Notes: generated from the sequence alone by a model not told the origin. Shown: positions 1-14,698, counted from the stretch's first letter. The stretch is DNA of 64,000 bases from Sphagnum compactum (GCA_965153455.1 OZ234503.1:1674001-1738000), one strand, 5' to 3'. Numbers and translations: made by a program.

Positions 1-2693
1 GCCACCCTACTTCATCCACAAAAAACTGGAACAAATGCATCTTTGTATGACCAATAAGGACATCTAAACCATCATTCAAATATCCATTGACCCAAAATTT
101 GAAATTAGGGATTTCTTGAATGAGTTGCGAAATGAATGGACGATATTGGGAAAACATGAATGCTTTCATAAAATCCGCCATGACATAATTATTCTATTTT
201 CTCAAATTTTTTGACAAATATCCAAAACTTCTATCAATATCTTCATGTGTGTGCCCAACTACAAAAAATCTTAATTGAACTTCTCTAAAAAACTTCGTAG
301 GTAGTTAGCAAGGAAAGAAATGCTAGCAATTGACGATTCTTGTTATCTTTTCACACAATTGTCCATTTGAAGAAACAACTTCCTTGGCAATGGCTTCACA
401 CCTATAATTTTGTTTGCAAGCTTCAAAACATTCGAACAGTAGGAACTTCCTTGTAGGATTTGTTGGAAGAATTTGTTTTGGGGTTCAAACTCAAACAAAA
501 CCTGTGACTCCCTAATGGGCTCCTTTTCAAGGTTATGAAACAAGTGCAAAAATGACCCAATCGTGAAATTAGGATCATTGGGCCAAAGTTCAATAGAATA
601 TTGAACGAAAGCTTTGTCCCCATGGCCATGAACAATCATTTTAATCAATGTCATTAGAAATTGCCCTAGCCCAAACACCATTTTGTTCTTCACTTGAAGT
701 CGAGGAAGAGTTGTATTAAAATGGTCCATCTCATCATGAATTACACATAGGAAATCTTTTTTAGATTGCACAGATTTAGCTCTCCAAGTGTGATATAGAC
801 ACCGATAAGATTCTTGGCGAATGTTATGCTTCTTCAATTTAATTTCATGTTCCTTCACACTAGGGTTGTTTTTTCCTGCTTTGGATATCAAATGCTTCAA
901 GGATTCACAAACGGTACATTTGGCAAAAACAAATCTTTTTTCATGCACATCCACATTAAGATGATTTTTCTTTTTCAACCGGCTCATAGCAAACTACAAG
1001 ATACTTTTGATTTGCAACTCCTTGCTAATTTGAAAGTGTGTAGAAGAAAACAACTATTAGAAAAACAAACAAGAATGTTCAATGTTTATTGCAACTTCAA
1101 TCAAAGCCATGTTATTCTATAGACCTGGTGGCCATTAGGTCGACAAACCGTCAAGAGATTATAGGAGTCCAAGTCTCTATGAATAATCAACTTGTACGAA
1201 ATAATAACGACATAATTATTTGACCGGATGGCCACTAGATGAAGCATAAATTGAGAAGTATACAACATTTCTTCATATAACACAATGAAAATGAATCATT
1301 CCACACTTACTTGGTCACTATGCTCCCACATTGTTTTCTAGGTACTTGGAAGAAGGAGATGGACATCTTGTCTCCCATCTTCGATGCCCTTCATTTGATG
1401 CAAAATCACATCAACACATTGTTCAATCAAGGACTGAATGTTTGATTTAGCCTATATCACTGGGGTTCGCTGCTTTTGACTCCCTTTATTTCGATGTGGT
1501 GAAATCCTACACCCTCTTTTGCTTTCTTGCTTGTAACTCATGTAAGTTGACCTAGAAATCCCCATGATTTTATACCAAGTAGTTTTGCAAACATCCCTCC
1601 CTTGAAGCATCACAAATTTTGCATGGTTGCAATCTCTTCTTTGATGCAACCTTCTTGGAATATCCAATGTGTGGGCGAATTTTTCCTCAAACAACTTGTT
1701 CTAAAATTTGTGTCTAAGCAATTTCGTCATTTCACGAAGGAAATGTTAATAGTAGTTTAAGGAACAACAAAGCATTGCCCCGACACCGTGACAGGATTCC
1801 TCGCTCAGCACCTTCTCTATACTTGAGACGGAATTTAAAGACATGATCTCCTTTCGTTTTCTCTTATTAAAGCTAATTTTTTTTTTTCACACCAATCATT
1901 CTTTCTACATCCACTTCAAGTACGTAGCGTATGAAAAGAAGAGCTCCTTCAGCAAAAATCCCTCCATAATTGTATGAGTTAATGGCCATTTCCAAATAGT
2001 CACTACCATTGAGATGTTTCTAGGATAATTGAGAATGGTCAAACCAACAAGATCATTTCCAAGAATGTCGTCCAAAATTGCTTCTCTCAAATCAGATGCC
2101 ATAACACGATCTCTCGCGAAGAAAACACCTTCAGGATCTAAAAGATTGCATTCCTTTCTGCACTAACTGCTACACCTTATTGGTGGAGCTTCTCTTTGGA
2201 GCATGTTTTTAAAATTAGGTGAACTTGCCACATCGTTTTCATTAGCACTAAGAAATTCATTGCTTTCACTATACTCACCCCCTGAAAACACAAGGAACTC
2301 TTGGGTAGAAACTTGATCATTTTGGTGTTCTGAAGCTTTGCCAACATTCTAGACCGCACTCAAACAAACCACCTGTCTTGAAGTAAGATTATTGATAGTC
2401 TCATTTCCAATATGCTCCAATCTAGTAGTCACTTGGCTTACTGGTCAAAAGCAGGTTTTTTTTACCGCTGATATGAAATTCCACAACATTGGAGTCAAGC
2501 TATAGAGTGCTCGTTCGTGGTACGAAACGAAAACAATCTCTAATGAAACAATGATGCACTCCTCAGGTCCCTAAGCCCCGTAGATAGAATGAGTAGATGC
2601 GTCTACACAAACATCGTAATCGACGTGAAGTTTTCCACAATTGTCCCATGACTCCCACAACTCAATTAGATCTCTGAAATTCAACGTTTCCAT
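1..2693 (-). pseudogene. Broken DUF7869-domain (putative transposase-like) gene, running off the left edge
   Basis: Reading the minus strand, pieces of one protein follow each other in order. A possible N-terminal start lies near 2693 (METLNFRDLIELW). A segment at 1694-1452 contains FVMLQGRDVCKTTWYKIMG. A segment at about 1440-1340 contains DVILHQMKGIEDGRQD. A 214-residue open stretch (987-343) contains IHDEMDH, GHGD and FLQMDNC. After a TAA stop, 300-1 continues with FFVVGHTHEDIDRSFGYL, an in-frame TAG, then FKFWVNGYLNDG, and leaves the window. This order and these motifs match, from memory, the DUF7869 family, which is often multicopy and may be a DDE-like nuclease; the family link is recollection, not a search. 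Several stops and frame changes mark it as dead. The link of the 2693 segment to the same gene is the weakest part. Confidence 0.6.
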
Positions 2694-3065
2694 GGTTTTT
2701 ATCAATCTTGAAATAAAATGTTTTTATTCAATTGAGAGCATAAGATACAAGAATCAAATGAATGTCTTTAATTAAAGAAATCAATTTGGATTCTATCATT
2801 TATCATTCGACAATAGTCTATAAAGATACAAGGTACTGGTGATTTCAATTCAACGATTTACAATCAATTGGAGTATTTCTTTATACTGACTTTTTATCAT
2901 TCCTTAAAATATCTAATATATCCGATGATGTATGTAAAATGGCATTGAAATCTAGTTGAAGTCATTGTCCTATAAGTCCTTGTAAATAAAGGTTGACCCA
3001 TTTAGCTTGCCATTGTCATCCTTGATCTTTTGGAGAGAAACTCCATTAGTCTAGGATTTACAATT
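2694..3065. other. AT-rich spacer, nothing recognised
   Basis: No open frame of note, no repeat and no RNA gene were seen between the pseudogene and the tandem array. Confidence 0.5.
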
Positions 3066-3770
3066 TGGCGGCCGCCAGATTGTTATCCTCTAAATTGTTG
3101 TGTGATGACGATCTAGGAGCCACCAGGTCATTTTCTCGAAATGGTAATGAAAGGACGATTTGGCAACTGTTGGTTGTTTTCTTAGGACTATCTTGGGGTT
3201 CACGATCTAGCAGTTGCCAAATTGTTTTTTCGAAATGCTTTCAAGATGATGATTTGGTGGTTGCCAAATCCTTTTTGGGAGATGTTTTCAAGATTATGAT
3301 ATGGCGGCTGCCAAATCATTTTCTGGAGATGCTTTTGAGATTACAATCTAGTAATCACTAAATTATTTTTTCGAGACGGTTTTGAAATTACAATTTGGTG
3401 ACCGCTAGGTCATTTTCTCGAGCTTATTTCGAAATGACAATCTAGCGGCCGCCATGTCTTCTTTTTGAGTTGCTTTCGAAATGATGATCTAGTAGTTGCT
3501 AGATCGTTTTCTCACGAAAGTTTTGAATTATTGATCTGGCAATCGCAAGGTCATTTTTTGAGCTGTTTTGAGATGACAATCTAGCGATTGCCAGATCATT
3601 TCTCACGAATGCTTCGAGTTGGTGGTTTGGTAGTCACCAAGTCGTTTTCCAAAAATGGTTATGAAATGGACAATTTGGCAACCGCCTGATTATTCTCTCG
3701 AGATGGAATTAGAATCAAATTTCTACTTAAGTGTCGACATGGCAATAGCCAGACCATTTGATTTTACAAC
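3066..3770. repeat. Degenerate tandem array, units of about 60 bp with a palindromic core
   Basis: About a dozen diverged units alternate a palindromic core of the type GATCTGGCGGCCGCCAGATC (for example at 3067-3079) with a spacer resembling TTTTCTCGAGATGCTTTCGA. The core drifts to forms such as TTTGGTGGTTGCCAAAT, but the two halves often stay complementary. A 98-codon open frame at 3065-3361 only reflects the repeat periodicity and is not called as a gene. Related cores form arrays at 19805-20125 and 22512-22632. Confidence 0.75.
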
Positions 3771-5561
3771 ATTTTAGGATCATCCATCGGTTGTGTAATG
3801 GTCGGGTAATGGGGACTTGGCACTATGAGGATTTTAGTCTGAGGATTTCAATTTGTGGATTCATGTCATGCTATTGAATTGATTACGGAACTTGAGATCA
3901 TGAGAGAGAAATTGATGAAATAAGCTAAAGATACAATAGAAGCGAGCTCTGAAGAAAACATGTTTCATGGGCAATAATCAAAATGGTAGAAAGTCCATGG
4001 GGTGAAATTGAAACAACCGGTTTTCTTGTTGCTTCTTGACTTTTGGTAAATTCCACTTTCTACTACTCAATTGGATGAGTGATTAAGGGTTCTAAATGCA
4101 GACAACGCATGGAGGAAATCAAAATGCACAATGAAATAATGTCTAACGTGTCATTGTGCTTATTGGATGATCACTCGATAGACGTGATGTTTTCCTATTA
4201 TTCCTTATAAGGTGGGCAGACATCAGAATAGATACAAAAAGAAAGAAGCATTGAAAGGTTAAAAATTTGTACAGGACCTTATTTCGCAAAAAGGATGGGA
4301 AGCTGTGAATTTCCTATTTTTAGTGTAGAGGTGAAATGCAAATGAAAAACTTGTTGATCATTGTGTTTTGTAGGATTAATTATAATAAAATTGAAGAGAA
4401 AGGAAATGTGCAAAAAACATTCATAGTAACGTTGTTTGATTTTGCAACCTTCAGACGTTGTATGTTGTTGTTTGCTTTTGCAACTTTTGTACGCCACGTA
4501 ACATTGTTAGTTTCTACAACTTTTGGATGCTCCGATTGTGGAAGGCTTTGTTCAGAATTTTTGAAACTAGAAGAAAGAAAAAGATGATAATGAGACAAAT
4601 AAAAAAATGAAGTGAAAAAGCTTGGTGTCATGAAAGAAGAGGAGTAACTTGGGAAGAGATAATAAGGAGAAACAAAACTATGGCTAGGGAGGAGTTACTT
4701 GAAAATAATAGACAAGGAGATAGTTGAACACATTGACATCAGAGGAAAGAAAGACCTCTGGAAACCCTAACTTGCGACGTCCAAAAGTTGGAGACTTCCT
4801 TTTGAAAGAAAGACGCCCAAAGACCCTAAATGACGACTTTCATAAGTTGAAATGTTCCCTCCCGCCTCTTTTCCAGATTGGGCAAATAGGATGATCTTAT
4901 ATGGACGAATGGGTTTTAACCTTGTTTCATTTATTTAAGTTTTGAACATTTAAATTCAAAGCTTACCGGTTTACAAGATCTATATGCAATAATTGGTCAA
5001 CATTGTTGTTAATTGTCAACTTCAATAAACATTTCATAACATAGCTTCAATATTGGTTGTTAAATAGTTTGTTGTATTATTCAAATGCATATTAATGTTA
5101 TTCATTGGAATAAGTTTCTTTGCACAATTATTTCCCTGGTATAAATAATCAATTATATAGACATGGACCTTTATAATTAGTAAAACATTGTTAATATTCC
5201 TATTTGCAAATTTGGGTAGAAATTTTAGAATATTATTTTTTATTGGATAAAATGTAAACATCAATTTAAAAAACCATTTTACAAATAAAAGTTATTGTGC
5301 AATGTAAGGCTAACTAATAATATTGATTTCTAAAATTGGGCATTACTTTTGAAGTAAAAAAGGTACCCAAATGAAATTTTTGGATAGCCATGATCTTTTG
5401 AAATTTGTCAAAATTATTTGAATAAATCATCATGCAAATCAACACAATGATGAATTATTATGACGTTACATATAAATGGAATTTAATATACGAAAACATA
5501 CATTAAGTTGGGATTAATATATCAATCTTCAACTTGATTTCCATGGTCCTTATTTATTTCC

Positions 5562-5566
<5 letters not shown>
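3771..5566. other. Intergenic, only small local duplications
   Basis: Short diverged direct repeats occur at about 4430-4535 (three copies of a GTTGTTTG...GCAACTTT theme) and at about 4745-4860 (two copies of a unit containing AAGAAAGAC...CCCTAA). Overlapping open frames on both strands at 4279-4631 come from this repetition. No coding signal was recognised. Confidence 0.5.

Positions 5567-5597
<31 letters not shown>
5567..5597. repeat. (TA)n microsatellite
   Basis: An uninterrupted run of about 15 TA dinucleotides. Confidence 0.95.
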
Positions 5598-5601
<4 letters not shown>

Positions 5602-7540
5602 AATGGGTTAAAATGTTGAGTGCGACAAAGTTCAAGGTTGTTCTTATAAGTGATTCACAATTAATTTATTGGTGTGATTTCCCAATTTACCACTAAGTGG
5701 AAATAGGAAAAAGTAAATCAAAACTCAATGTCACAAGAATAATATTAATATTTTATAATGATCAATGTTTTGTATTCATTGGGAGAATTACGACATTGAT
5801 GGATTATGACAATGTTCAAGTAAATTATATTAAAATAATTAAATATTATTTCTCCATTTCAATTGTACATCAATGTAATTCACTTGATTGATTTACTTAA
5901 GGTTTTGCTATTAAGTACATTGGGTTCCACATTGCTCAGTTCACCATTGAATATTATTTCACCAATCACAATGTGGTGGGAAGAAGTCTTCTACCAAACT
6001 TGAAGATTTGTTTCAAGATGATATTATACTAAACACAATTTAAATTGTTTTTTTAATATAATTGTTGCATGATGTTTTTGTATTTAAACTTGACATCATT
6101 GATGTATCAATTATAAGTCTAGACACAAAACATATTAATTTCAAAATTCATGGATTTTTTTTTCACTCTATGTTTCATCAATTTAAAACCAATATAATAA
6201 TTCAATCTTGAATATAAAAATATACATGTGTGAGTACATATATAAAATACATATAAAATTGACAATGCGTGATTTTTTTTAATTCATTGGATATATAATA
6301 ACTTGCATATTTGAACTACATGATTGAGATTTTGGAAACTTCAAACAAATTTATCAAAATTATAGATTATTAATGTTAATATTGTATTGTTTTATACTAT
6401 TTATGTTTGGTATAAGATTTATAACAAACATGCATGACATCATACAAATTGGATGGCAACACATCATTAAGTGAAATTTGTTAGAATTTATGGGTTTTGA
6501 AATGAAGAAATCATCATAAATAATCTTGCCTACATGTGTGCAACAATTTAAAAAACACGGAATAGGTAGTCTGACTTGCATTCACATCAAATAATGATTT
6601 TCATTGGTAGTTACACCATTTGGTGGCCAATAGGAGTATGGAGTGTGGAAGGAGGTCATAGTTGTAGCCATTGAAATGAGTGTAGGCGTTAGTGGGTGTA
6701 AAGAAGGAAAGCTAGGTGGAAGCTTGGCAATAGTAGTGCCTTGGTGACCCAAAGTACTTCGATGATCAAAAAAAGAACTTTGTAAGATTGGTATTGGGTT
6801 GATAATGTTGTCATTTAGCAACTCTTCTTCACCATAATTCCCTCCTATTTACAATGGAAAAAACATGGAGTTGGAGTTTGGTTTAAGGTCACCATTTTGT
6901 CTTAATATGTTGAAAAATAGTAGCAAGATTTCGCATTGCATGTTCCATTCATAAGGGCACCTTGGCAACATGGTAGCATAATTATTGCTAAGACTTAGCA
7001 CCCTTCAAGCTTTTTGATAGTTTAGGGTCATAGCCTATTGATATCACCATCAAAATCTTAGTGGCATGTGAAGTTATTTGAGCCACAATATCTTTGTAAC
7101 TAGTAAATTTGACAACATGACGATATTTTGGGGTGTTGTACTTGTTTTCGTCTTGAGTGGTTAAACGTATTATAGCCTGATAGTCAATTTTCCTAGCTTG
7201 CCTATGCATGTACTTGACTTGAAACCTTTTGAAGTAGGCCTTGGTAAAATTGGACTTACTGGACACCATGGTGCTAAATTAGTGTGGCCCTTCATGCTGC
7301 TCATCTTCTTCTAAGCACCAAAACACTAGAAAAGGAAAAGGAAAAAGGCACTACAAAATTTACAAGCACACCAAAGACATGCAAACATCAATAACTTGAT
7401 TCAATTGGTCACCATGAACCATATTATCATCAATGTAGATTCAAGCAAAATAGTAACTTCACTATGCACAGGCTAGTAAAAAACCTACTCCTTGAATCCA
7501 TGTTCTTGATAAAAAGGATAAACAAATTTACTTATATTTA

Positions 7541-7640
7541 TTGTTGCACCATTTGGTGGCCCCCAAATGAAAGTTTCTCTTTTCATTTTCCAACTTCCAA
7601 ATGGTCAATTGTTAATTCTTCAATTGAAGAATAATTAATA
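7541..7640 (+). repeat. Dispersed repeat, copy 1
   Basis: This stretch resembles 11081-11180 in order: TTGTTG(C/T)A then a GGTGGCCCCC-like core, then a T-rich segment, then CCAACTT with AAATGG(T/C)CAATTGTTAATT. The similarity continues for about 100 bp in direct orientation, so the two are likely copies of one unidentified element. Confidence 0.6.
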
Positions 7641-10600
7641 TTCAACCACTTTCATGAACTCATAAAATCGGGCACATAATAAAATGTCATATTAATTACT
7701 AAAAATCTTAATAAAGTCTAAACACCGGATCCAAATCCATCGATTAGTCCACAACCCATCAAACATTAGGCATCATAATAATTTTGAAGAAAAAAAACTA
7801 CAAGTCTAGAATACCCAGATCAAATACTACCATAATTGTTGGAATCTAATACCTAGCCATATAAACTAGACCCGAAGCATCCATGACATATTACACAAGA
7901 AACTGCTTCTCAAGCTTTAGAACAATGTTGTATTGGCACTTGATTAATGATGGTGTGATGGAAGATAACACAAGCAATAAGCACATATATTGATGTCTCA
8001 GGACAAATAATGCATCCTGATAGAAATGCTAGCAAATTGGAAATTCAAGTCCTCAAAACTAGTATGCAAAATTTCATGTGCCCATTCATTGTTATGATGT
8101 TAACTAGCTTGTCAATGTAGTGTCAACATATTTTGGATGATTCATATTAAGAAACCACTCAACATGTTGTACAAGCCTTTTTTTAACCCCCCACAAAGTT
8201 CAATGATGGTATTTAACAAATTTGCCCATCCATATGTTTGAATGATTTTCATTCGTGTCTTTTTTACCAATTTTCATGTCAAAATCACAACTCATAGCAA
8301 ATTTGTGAACATTTTCAAATTCTGTGAAGAAAGGGCTTGGTACAATTTTCCACTTGGAATTTGAAACAACTTATATTCATGAAAAATGACAATAATATAA
8401 CCAATAAATCCAATGAATTTTCATTCCCATCACGTCCTTTTGTTTCCACCCAAAAAAAATCCTTAAGAAAATAAATCACCAAAATTTGTGATATTATGTG
8501 AAACATAAAAAATACCAATCACCAAACAATGTGATTTATTAAAAAAGATTAATAGTACCATTGGACTTTGATGAATTTTTTTTATAAAAGTTCAAAATCA
8601 TTGAACACAAAGTCTGACATGATTTGTTTTTTACTAGGACCTCCATCTGGGTTGTTTAAAATGTTCATTAGAATGGGATTATACATTGCTCCTTTGTGCG
8701 GCATATACATAGGCATGTTGATTACGTGACTTGGACCTATAGAAAATCATGTGCATAATGAAAGTAATGTTGGAGTTTGAAGGTGTGTTGTAAATTGTGG
8801 GATCCAAAACTTGGACACCCCCTTGCACACAAATCCAATACTATGGTATTAAAGTATTAATGCCATTGGCAATCATGTCTAATGAATGCTAAAGGTCAAA
8901 ATGGACACCCAAGGATGTGAACTCCCCATTTTGTAGGATGTTTAGGGGATCACAATGTGTCCCATATATGAGCATCAAGTAGCATGCTAGTGTAATGGGA
9001 ATCAATAGTATTTGGTACAATACCAAAGCCATTAGACCAAAACATCTTTGCTTATCAAGTATTCACTAAGTTTTCAAGCAAATGGTCAAACTTCAATTAT
9101 GTTATAAATTATTGGATTCCAACAACAACCCAATGTCATCTTGACATGTTATTTGTATTGACAATTTTGCATTCGACATGTGATCAAACTAGTCAAAAGC
9201 CAAATTAAATCATCCTAACCTTAATTTATCCATAGTCAACAATTTCACCTCAAATGTGATCCATAATGTGTGAAAAAAACATGGAGTTGTGCCTCCAAAT
9301 TCTTTTTTTGTCATTCATGTTAACTTATTTCATTTTTTCTTATAGTTAGATAAATCTTTAGGTGCAAATTTCCTTGCCATGTTGATTTGGCAAGATTCCC
9401 ATTTTTTAACAAATAAAGTGCATAAGACTACTACCATTATTTTAGACCCAATTCAATCAACTACATTGATTATTCGATTTTCTTTGCAAATAAATCTAAA
9501 TCACTATCATGTATTGTAAATATCAAACATTTGTTTCACATCAATCCATGATGAACCAATTTTTTTTAAACAACATTAATTTAAACTCATCAAATTGAAT
9601 GGTTACAATAAAAGTGTACAAAACATATTCATATGACAAAATCATATGAATCTTGAGTTTTTGGTAACTATACATTAAAGGGAATTATGATGCATAATGT
9701 GAACAAATCACAACAAATCAATGTGTTTTGATTTTGATAAAGAACTTATCAATTTTATGCAATTTGAAAGAACCCTAATGGTTAACCATGGGTGACAAGC
9801 CTACTTTTCTTAATTCAAATTTTCTTCACATGTTGTCAAGATTATTTCTACAAAGAATATGGTGAAAGTTTGAAAACCTATTCAAGCATATTTGGAACAA
9901 ATGGCAAGGGTAATAAACTTTACAATATTGTAAGCAAATATATCTCACAATTTATAATTAGAAGTGTTTAGTTGATAACTAAAAAAATGTGTAGAATAAT
10001 TGAAACTTGCATTATGTTTTCATGACAAGTGATTGGAACAAAATCTTGACAAAATCTTAACTTTTCACATAATATTAACTAAATATAACATTAGCATTTG
10101 CCATGGTAGAAACATAATCATCCATGTGAGCAAGAATAATTTATGAATAAATAATTTAGATATCAATTAAACTTATTTTATTTCTTCGTGGGATCTTTGT
10201 TTTGTCAAATAGTAACTTCCTTTCCAACCCTTTAAAAAAAATACAATATCCATATAATATGTTGATTAGGGTTCTCCAAACCTACTTCTTCCAAGCTTAT
10301 CTACCTCACTCCTTGTCCTTTTCACCTACATGATTCATATGAAAAGGCAAATTATCATGTAGCTTTCATGCCCATGTTTTATGTATTAAAATAATTCAAT
10401 AATCTACCTTTTTCAAGTGTAAATACCTTGCTCCTTTCCCATGGCATTGTCCACCTACATGGACAGAAAAAAGAATAAAATTGAAATGTGGGACAAATCA
10501 TCATGAAAATTTACTTGAACTATATGGCAACATAAAAAGAACCTTACCCTAGGGGCCAAGGGCATTACATTCATATTTGTAGCAAAAAAATCTCGTCTTT

Positions 10601-11080
10601 TGATATTAAATGTTTAATGTAACCAAATATTATTACAATGTTAAGTTTGAGTATTATAGGATCAAACATAATTTTCAATATCTATGAATGCAATGAATTT
10701 TGAAAACTCACCAATTTTCAATATAATAATGTTTTTTCGTGAAAAAATAATGCATATAATAATTGGTGAATGAAGACATTTATGAAATATAAGCCTTATT
10801 AATGAAAATGAAATATTAAAATTTAATTTTGTATGTTGGATGCAAAAATAAATAAATTATGAATGTAATTTTTTCCATTTTCACCATCAATGTCAAATAA
10901 ACTAATATCAATATATGGCCACACATTGTGCTTCTTAAAAACAATTTGTGGTGCATTATGTTTTTGCATAATTGTTTTTAAAAAAAATGTTTATTCCGAA
11001 AAATTCACCACTTTGGGAAATTCAGGAAATTGACGACAATTCTAGTATTTGTTGGATCATCTAGGGAAGCCAAATATTGT

Positions 11081-11180
11081 TAATATTTGTTGTTACATCA
11101 TTTGTTGGCCCCCTAGTGAATTTAGTGTTTTTAAAAATTTGCCAACTTTTAAATGGCCAATTGTTAATTTTGGACTTTTC
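11081..11180 (+). repeat. Dispersed repeat, copy 2
   Basis: Direct-orientation partner of 7541-7640. The shared tail AAATGGCCAATTGTTAATTT lies at about 11150-11170. Confidence 0.6.
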
Positions 11181-13884
11181 AAAAGGCTTCCAAAATTAAG
11201 TTCTATATACATGAAGAAACTCTGGACATTGGGTTTAAAGTAATGGTGGTAGTATGCATACAAACAATGTTGTAGCACATGTTCAATATTCATGTAGACA
11301 TTTAAAAACAATTTGGACTTTGAAATTGGTGTAGTGGTTCATACAAAGTGCACCAATCAAGATTCAACGTGTAATGTTCTCCTCTTTCAATTTAGGTGTT
11401 AGACCTATTCTAATGCCATGAAACACATTCACCCCATTGTTAAGGGCAAGATTGTACTGTAATAATCAGGCCATATAAACATAAAAGTAGGTAAATTTGT
11501 AATGTTTATTATAAAACAAGCTGGACAAAACATGTGAATCAATAGTTACATGGTATGGCAGATAATTTACCTTGTTGAATTGGAATTAAAATTTTTGTGG
11601 GAATTTTTTTCTTCTCCAAGAGTGAGTACCAATGTGGGAGTGCATAGACAAGACAAAATAGAAGATATAATAGTATGAAGATAGAACAATTTTTGAGGAT
11701 GAACAATGATATTTTATCTCTTTTTTTTTGTATTTTTTTAGTATTAATTGTTCTTCCCTACATATCAATATGAGAAGTAAAATTGTGGCATAATTATGAC
11801 AGATTCATAATTATGCATGTACTTGGGCTATGGGACATGTGGTTGTTGAAATATTATGGATGATGTATGGATTTCTATTATAAATTTTGCATAAATGGAA
11901 ATAAGCATGTACAAGAATAGAAACTATAATTGAACTAGTGGTAGAATATTAGGATTTACCACCCATCAGCCCTACAATTAGTTTGGTTATTTGTAATATC
12001 AATTTTTATTGACATTGTTGTCAATAATCAATAAACCCCAATTCTGTTATCAGCTACAAATATTTAACCCGATAAGTTACATTATAGTCTATAGACTATA
12101 GCCACTAAACCCTAAAGTTCTAATCCCTCAAAATTTCAAGACTTTGGAATGACATTAATCTTACAAGACTTTTAAAATCAGGAGCTTCAAGAGAAAAAAC
12201 TCAAACAACATCTTGAAAACCTTGAAATCAATAGGATATTATCCATTGCATATTAATATAAAGTAGTTAAATTTAAATTTAGACATATGGATTTTCCAGA
12301 CTTGCAACAATGAAAACGAGGATCAAAGAAATAGGCAAGTGATATGATAACAATGTGGTGTGAATTTAGGAATGAGATGTGTGTGGACTCAAAGAAAGTC
12401 ATATGTTTTACAAGGATGGGAAGAGGAGTTTGAGCCACTACCATTTACTTGAATTCATGCTTTGGTCTATGAGCAATGTTGAGGCTTAGTGTTGCTATTG
12501 GAATGATTGGCGAAACATCCTTCTTAAGGATGTTTTTCATTTCAATACCATGTCTTAAATTGCCATGTTCCACACATTATTAGAAATTTTGGGTTTTGCA
12601 ACTGTCGTTTGCAACTAAAATTCAGTTGCATGCGACACATGCAACTGCAAATTCGTGTAGTTGCCTAAGACAAGTTGCACATGACATTTAGTTGCATGCG
12701 ACACTATGTATGCAACATGGATATATGGTGTTAATATACATGTTCATCCATATATACCAATCCAAATGTAGTTGCACCTTATGCGCAATTCTCCTTGTAA
12801 CTACAATGTAACTAATCAAAGTATGACACATGTTTAAAAATTGAACGACTTGCATTTGAACACATGTGACTTTTTACTTTGTTTTTATGTTTTTTTAATT
12901 AAAAATTCATTGGATTAATTTTAATCGTTAAAGTTTCTGCCACTAATATGATGACACGTGGCACACCATGGAACATTCATTGAAAATTTGACACGTGTTG
13001 ATTTTTAAACACCAATTATATGGTGTCACATGACAATTAAGGCCCACCTATTTTTTAATTTTTAAATATTAAATAATAAAACATAAGTCATCCAATTTAA
13101 GGCTAGAAAAATGTTGACATATGGTGCCTAGGGAGGTAGGTAATTATTAAACCTTATTAGGTAGCTAGGTTTACTTAGGTATGTAAGTAGGTTGAAAAGT
13201 AGCTAGGCTTAAGCTATATAAGTAGGTTTAGAATAATCCGATTTTATTTTTAGGTATAGCCATTTTATAAAGGTCAAGTTTTTTTTTTATTCACTCATCT
13301 GGATTGGCATTTGGTATTTGGTTAATACATAGTTATTGCCCCAAGTATATACTATGCCAAATTGAATTGGAATCTAAAGGATATGGGATAAAAAATTCCA
13401 TTTAAAAACTCATTAACCAATTTAGTTGCACATTAGATGCAACTACTGTATTAAAGTATACCAACCCAAATAGGGCTCTGTTGCTTCTGGTGTCCAAACA
13501 AAACTTGAAGCCCTCCTTTTAGCACATCTAACACACCAAGAATCATCGAAAACAGATTACAAATGAGAAAAAGGAAGGGGGTCAAGAACTAAAAAAAACA
13601 AACCATTGAAAACTACAAAGGCTGATTCTTAAACACCTAAAAAGTTCCTTTTATGTTGTTATGTTGCTATTAAACTTCAAAAATGATTTGTACAATTTCA
13701 AGTGGCGTTCCTATAGCACTTTAAATCGTTTAAAATGAATAAGAAACAAAAAGGTTATGAGGTTTGAAAGTAGGAGGGGTCCAAAGAGAAGAAAAAAGGA
13801 AAAAAATAACGTTTTGTAACTTGGAAAGTTTATTTTTCTTTTTTTTCTTGTTAATTTTTCATTACTCGTTTTCCATTGCACTTC

Positions 13885-14667
13885 AATAATTTAGTTTAGC
13901 CATAATTGGTTTAGCATAATTTAGTTTAGCCTAGGTTAATTTAGCCATAGTGAGTTTTAACCTAATTTAATTTAACCATAAATAGTTTAGCCTAATTTAA
14001 TTTAGCTTAATACGTTTAACCACATTAATGTAGTGTAATTTATTTAGCCATAAATAATTTAACCATAATTAATATAGCCTAATTTAGTTTAGCCATAAAT
14101 ATTTAACCTAACTTAATTTAGTCATAGTTATTTTAACCTAATTTAATTTAGATTAATTTAATTTTAGCCTAACTTAATTTAACCATGGTTAATTTTAGTT
14201 AATTTTGGTGTAATCTAATTTAGCCATAATTAATTTAGCTAAACTTAATTTAGCCATAATTAGTTTTAGCTTAATTTCATGTAGCTTAGTTTAATTTAGC
14301 CTAACTTGGTTTAGCCATGGTTTTTATACATTAATTTAATTTAGCTTGATTTATTTTAACCATAATTAATATAGCCTAATTTAGTTTAGCCATAAAGGCT
14401 TAACTTAATTTAATTTAGCCATAACTAATTTGGCCTAATTTAATTTAGCCATAATTAGTTTATTTTAATTTAATTTAGCCATGGTCAAATTTAGCCATTA
14501 TTATTTTAGCCTAATTTAATTTAGCTATGGTTAATTTAACCTAATTTAATTTAGTTTAATTTAGTTTAGCCATAATTAATTTAGCTCAGCTTAATTTAGC
14601 CACGATTAGTTTAATTTAATTTCATTTAGCTTAATCTAGAATAGCCATAATTAGTTTAACCTAACTA
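13885..14667. repeat. TTTAGCC-type AT-rich satellite, left part
   Basis: Dozens of diverged units alternate TAATTTAGCC, ATAATTAATTTAGCC and CTAATTTAATTTAGCC. No longer strict period is obvious by eye. The same sequence resumes at about 16478, so the hAT-like element landed inside the array. Confidence 0.85.
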
Positions 14668-14678
14668 ATGGGCCATAT

Positions 14679-14698
14679 GTATAATTACGGTATTATAC
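14679..14698. repeat. Left terminal hairpin of the hAT-like element
   Basis: GTATAAT (14679-14685) pairs with ATTATAC (14692-14698) around a 6-nt loop. The string GGTATTATACCACG (14689-14702) recurs at 16431-16444 near the right end. A second similar palindrome lies at about 14722-14740. Confidence 0.65.

Larger units (their letters stand above)
5598..12571. other. Long AT-rich intergenic tract without recognisable genes
   Basis: All open frames here are short (under 100 codons) and none resembles a known protein. Isolated GGTGGCC-type motifs occur near 6620 and 7555. One diverged dispersed repeat pair (7541-7640 and 11081-11180) is listed separately. Confidence 0.5.

Noticed and set aside
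3065-3361. 98-codon + strand open frame
   Set aside because: It lies wholly inside the 60-bp tandem array; the open frame is a product of the repeat.
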